DNA from: Smittia aterrima | Lineage: Eukaryota; Arthropoda; Insecta; Diptera; Chironomidae | Direction: 5' to 3' | Assembly: GCA_033063855.1 (NCBI GenBank) | Contig: CP093831.1 | Location: 17,608,001-17,672,000, forward strand | DNA length: 64,000 nt | In this document: piece by piece, positions 60,201 to 64,000 of the stretch | Numbering within the stretch: the stretch's first letter is position 1 | Layout of the letters: the number at the start of each line of letters is the position of its first letter | Notes under the pieces: model-generated | The model's database searches: none | The model's input: the letters and a program-made list of their open reading frames with translations, nothing else | Told to the model about the DNA's origin: nothing | Made by a program: the position numbers and the translations under genes

Positions 60201-60889
60201 CAGCACAGCTGATGCATCATGATATTTGCCGTAGAGCTGTGTCTCGTTATTCGTCAACAGCTTATACACTTCGTCAGCTGTTTTATTAAGATAAATGATG
60301 GCGTAGGAGCCAATGGCGTAGGCGGAATTCAACCGCTTCTCTTTATCCATCCATGTGTATTGAATCACGAGACGATTGCTTGCTTTGCGCGCCGCCTCCA
60401 ACTCCAAATTAAGATACCTGCAGTAGTGATACAAGTTGCAAATGTTGTACGGTCCGAAGTCATTGTAGAAACCTGAAAGATAGATTGTCGATTGTTTGCT
60501 GGGACTTGAAGTCGTGGCTCTTGTGAAACTCACCTTCATAATGCAGAAATGAATCTACTCGAATGTACGTTCTATGCTTGTTTGATATCGGCTTGGAATC
60601 TTTCTTAAATGTCACGAATACCAGTTGACCTAAAACGAGTACAACAAGAGTGGTTTTAAGATTTCGATAAGGAAATTTCATGTAATTAAATGCTATTGAG
60701 CATGAAATCTCTTAAGAGTTCAAGGTATTGTATCAACCAGAGGTTTGTGAGTATTTTAACAACGAACTCATAACTTCAACAAAAAGAATTCCAATTCTAA
60801 CAAGAATCCAGCTTACCTGGTATAATCTCAATATAGTTTAGCATATGCTTGTTGGATTCCATTACTAGTTTTCTCTTGTTCATCGTCAT
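57245..60889 (-). CDS. cdc14: Cdc14 dual-specificity phosphatase
   Basis: Five minus-strand exons, 60889-60817, 60629-60534, 60472-59050, 58966-58826 and 57911-57245, encode 799 residues; all phases agree. The N-terminal domain (QLVFVTFKKDSKPISN, then FYNDFGPYNICNLYHYC) and the catalytic domain (FIAFCGPHMMS, VRLNYKFYEA, DGSTPSD) are typical. The signature HCKAGLGRTGS, with the nucleophilic Cys, is near residue 290, followed by WIRLCRPGSVIGHQQ. The rest is a long Ser/Thr/Lys-rich tail of about 420 residues, with no fold I recognise and many basic patches. Known role: reverses Cdk phosphorylation at mitotic exit, and acts in centrosome/cilium biology and cytokinesis. The start Met at 60889 is the first in the exon (MTMNKRKL); a later in-frame ATG (MESNKH) is possible. 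The last two exons rest on phase continuity and family tail length, so they are less certain than the catalytic part. Confidence 0.92.
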
Positions 60890-61775
60890 CACATCCGGAA
60901 ATTCTTATTGATCCTTCTTGCTCATCGGATTGTGAGCTTACAACGAGTGCTTCTGTAAAAGGTCAGAGGAATTTTCATTTTCACTTTTTCTTTTTAAAAC
61001 ACTTGAGGGAATTTTTCATGATATTCGTCCTGTGCTGTTGCGCAAAGTTGAGAACTTTTTCTTCTTCGCATTCGTTTTTTTTTCTTTTGGCTTATTGAAT
61101 TTTGATAAACAAACAAAATCGTTAAGGCGTTCACATACGCACAATCAATGCGTTTCACAAATTACCTTTCAGGGTTCAGCTCCAGTCACGATTATTGGCT
61201 TATTTACGATGTTCGATCGCGTTTGTTGTTGTTTATAACTTTCAGCTTTGTACTTTTGGAATTTTCGTTCGCCACTCGCTGCTTAGACATGAACTTTGAC
61301 ACTTTTCAGAACAGACAACTTCAAAACAGAAAACGCGGAAGAATTCCTATCGAGAACCACTCTGTGTGGGCGCCAAGAAGCCACATATTTGGAAGCGAAC
61401 GACGAAAAAGTTAGACCAATCAGAGGGTTATTCAAAGTTTGTTTCCATTGCACAAGCTAACATTTGAACTTCGTGTTCAGTGTCGTGATCACTTAATAAT
61501 CTTTATCAGAAGGTTTAGAAAATGTTCCTTAACAGTTAAGAATGATAAATATTTTATCGTAGTGGTTGAAATCTATCGTGTTCCAATTATTTCAACGTAT
61601 TTTGAATAATAAACTTAGAATTCCGTCGATCACCCCTCTGATCAAAGCTTCGGATAAATTATACGGCGAAAATAACGGACTTTTTTAAATTACAACGGAT
61701 AATCAAGTTTGGGTGTAAATTTTTCTTCTTCTTCATTTTATGTTTTCCCCTTCACCGAAGATTTATTTTATGTTT
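60890..61775. other. Spacer between Cdc14 and b561 genes
   Basis: 5' flank of Cdc14 and 3' UTR of the b561 gene, both on the minus strand. It may contain non-coding first exons of Cdc14. No other gene seen. Confidence 0.5.
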
Positions 61776-62596
61776 TCATTTTTTTGACAGTCCGCTTGCA
61801 AGAGAAAGAGTTCGGCGGAAGCTGATGCTAACAACGTAAAGTCCACAAAGTATGAAAGCGAATAAAATTCCGAACTTTCTGTAAATATCGTTGTAGTCGG
61901 CCCATGATTGATTCAGTCCAAGGAAGATCGTTGCGATACTTAAGGTGTAAACGGTAATACCAGCGAATCCATGACCAACTTTCAACATCACTGGCTTAAT
62001 GAAGCTTCTCATTTTGGAACTGTATTTTGTAAGAACACCACCTACTGTAGCTCCAAACGTCAAGATATATGTGACGAGTCCGAAGAGACTATGAGTCGAT
62101 GCATAATGTGGATATCCATTGTTTTCTTTGAAAATGTAGACTGATGTTTGAGCAATGGTTATAAGAGCCAGAGCTGAAGCTTGAAGCACCCAATGAGTAG
62201 TCACTCGTTTTTGATAGCTGTAGCCTTGAGTGAAGATGTTCTTATCAGCCATGAGAAGAATTGCGTGAGTCATCAGAATCAAATACTAAAATAAGACAAT
62301 TAGACTTTGACTGATTCTTAAATTTTAAATGAACTTACGCCGATGGCCATGAAGACTGGATGGAAAGTGTATAGGATTATTCCAGCGCTGCTAACAGTTC
62401 GGAAGATGATATAGAATGCAATCGTCGTCAACACGAGGATAAATAATAAGTTGGCAAGCTTTGCGAACGTAGACATTGATTCCGCAGGTGATCCCTTCGC
62501 TTCTTCGGAAGCAGCTTCAAATTAAAATCAAATTTAACTTCGAAGGTCATTGCATAAAAAAAAGTTACCATTTGTTTGTGATTTTCTGTTTCTCAT
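61776..62596 (-). CDS. Cytochrome b561 domain transmembrane reductase (CYB561D2-like)
   Basis: Three minus-strand exons, 62596-62569, 62514-62339 and 62285-61776, give 237 residues, close to the family's usual length of about 220. Six hydrophobic helices are visible. The four haem-ligand histidines are in place: FHPVFMAIG, KRVTTHW, YASTHSLFG and KVGHGFAG. Known role of the family: di-haem b membrane protein that passes electrons from cytosolic ascorbate across an internal membrane, often with ferric-reductase activity. The short first exon (MRNRKSQTN) is placed by phase and by an adjoining GTAAC donor; if wrong, translation could begin at the Met before STFAKL. A minus-strand AATAAA at 61762-61767 is only about ten bases past the stop. 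Confidence 0.9.
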
Positions 62597-63278
62597 CTTA
62601 ACGTTTCAATTTGCAACACACAACTGACTTTCTTCACAAGCTGATTGATTTTGTAAAAGCATAAAAATAAACTGATAAGAAGAAATGCTCGACTGATAAA
62701 GCAACAAACCTATAAAAATTGTTTCTGTTGTTCTATTTCGGTCACGACGTTCAGCGGTGTCCAAACAAATATTTTCTACTTCTCTAAATATTTTGGGTTG
62801 CATGATCTTCAAGCGTCACTGGATAGAACAAGTTTTATTCTTGTTAACGTCGTAAAAAAAGTTCGTTCAGACAAAAAATGTTTCTTGATGAATTATTTAT
62901 ATGACCTCATGAGAAAACAAAAATAAATCTTCGAATAAAGCCCTGAGAAATTTTGATAATTTTTCGTGATTAGATTAAAGATAATTTGGAGATAAAAAAG
63001 CGGCTTCTTAACTGTGATCCTTTGGCTTGCTTGAAACTAATCAATTGAATAATGTAATGAAACATTCAAAAGATATTTACTGCTTTCTTTTCGAACACGA
63101 TGACGATAATTAAAATTTTAATGATAGAGTTCAGATTTTACACATTTTAATTACATAATTATCGACAGAAGACGAAATAGTTATTAGCTGTCAATTGCGT
63201 TGAAAAAATTGTCTTTAATAAGTTCGCTCAGGAAACTTTCGATTCAGTTATTGTTCAGTCGTTTCTCAGGATAGCAGA
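62597..63278. other. Divergent promoter region, no gene seen
   Basis: Separates the minus-strand b561 gene from the plus-strand gene at 63279. AT-rich; no other feature supported. Confidence 0.5.
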
Positions 63279-64000
63279 ATGGACAACTATTACATCAATC
63301 GGGTCTCTAAAATCAGAGCTCTTGGCATGAAGATTCTGAGATCTTCCGATGGACGCGGAATGTCTAAATTGTATGTTAAACATAAATTTTATTCATTAGA
63401 CGACTTTACTTAACTTTGGAGTCCAAATTATTAAGAAGTGTAAAATCGAAAAAATTAATTACAGGAAGTTTTTTTCGCAGATTTTTGATGATTGGACTTA
63501 CTCAGTTTAACATGATGATTGGCCACGGAATTTATATCGGGTTGATGTTAACTCATTTGAGCTTTGTGTCTTTAGTTGAAATGTCTGCTTCATTTCGTGA
63601 GTTAAATTGAAAACACAAAACAATTTTTTGCTCTCAGTTCTTTTCGTTCGGCAGGTCCTTTACTTCATTTTGATGTTTTTCCTTCGAGCGAGAATGGAAA
63701 TGGCATTCAATCGAATTGAAGAACAAAGGTAAAATAATTGTGAATGTGATTAAACTCGAATGAAATATTTTGTGATTTGACAGGCAAAGTCATTTAAACA
63801 CTCCTCGTCAACTGAAATTAACAAACGGTTACAGCAAGTCAGAAGTTTTTGCTATCAACGCTTGTCTTACTGTCTTTTGCTTAATTGCTGTTCCAATGAA
63901 CTTGAGCGTTATATTTTTTGAAACAAATCAATTTCGTTTGCAACTTGACTATTTCTTCCTATTTCTGCCTTTTCAAAGTTTCTGGATCAATTGGATGATG
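63279..64000 (+). CDS. Unrecognised multi-pass membrane protein, 5' part (cut by window end)
   Basis: Exons 63279-63370, 63481-63596, 63638-63728 and 63784 to the window end join in frame (phases 2, 1, 2). The predicted protein starts MDNYYINRVSKIRALG, then has hydrophobic segments around FNMMIGHGIYIGLML, FVRQVLYFILMFFL, INACLTVFCLIAVPMNLSVIFF and DYFFLFLPFQSFWI, separated by short polar stretches; there is no signal peptide. I do not recognise the family. It is not obviously a Gr or Or, since the conserved C-terminal motifs would lie beyond the window. The many short exons, the usual short introns and open phases support a real gene. It is transcribed away from the b561 gene with under 700 bases between the starts. 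Confidence 0.6.

Overview
The window looks like insect nuclear DNA, most likely from a nematoceran (midge- or mosquito-like) fly. This is inferred from AT-rich intergenic sequence, very short introns (about 45-90 bases), small clusters of ionotropic and gustatory receptor genes, secreted DUF1091 proteins, and a PDZ protein of the insect Zasp type. No phage, plasmid, CRISPR or recognisable transposon was seen.

Layout. 1-3.6 kb: an eight-exon M1 aminopeptidase-like gene that has lost its zinc and catalytic residues but keeps a signal peptide, a Ser/Thr-rich stalk and a GPI-type tail. 5.4-12.5 kb: three divergent ionotropic receptors (one plus, two minus). 12.5-20.3 kb: no gene that I can support. 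20.3-24.5 kb: a nine-exon class A GPCR. 26.4-35.9 kb: a gustatory receptor (Gr) cluster with two near-identical tandem minus-strand copies, each carrying a tRNA gene at its 3' edge, two divergent plus-strand receptors, and a plus-strand Gr pseudogene between them. 36.1-37.8 kb: intronless splicing factor Prp17/CDC40. 40.0-44.0 kb: a Zasp-like PDZ muscle gene with two alternative C-termini. 46.1-49.5 kb: a nested inverted repeat built from DUF1091 genes, with a fourth, independent DUF1091 gene at 54 kb. 57.2-60.9 kb: Cdc14 phosphatase. 61.8-62.6 kb: a cytochrome b561-type reductase. 63.3 kb to the end: the first part of an unrecognised multi-pass membrane protein.

Functionally this is a mixed region: housekeeping genes (Prp17, Cdc14, b561) and a muscle gene lie among fast-evolving environment-facing families (Ir, Gr, DUF1091) that show recent duplication, pseudogenisation, intron loss and inversion. 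The most unusual structure is the DUF1091 locus at 46.5-49.5 kb. Two intact genes form an outer palindrome. Inside it, two first-exon fragments face each other around a 51-base spacer. A read-through transcript would fold into a roughly 160-bp hairpin homologous to the flanking genes, which resembles an endogenous hairpin-RNA (siRNA) locus. That function is inference.

Exon boundaries were placed by eye from GT/AG sites, reading phase and family similarity; every reconstructed intact gene keeps an open frame across its junctions.
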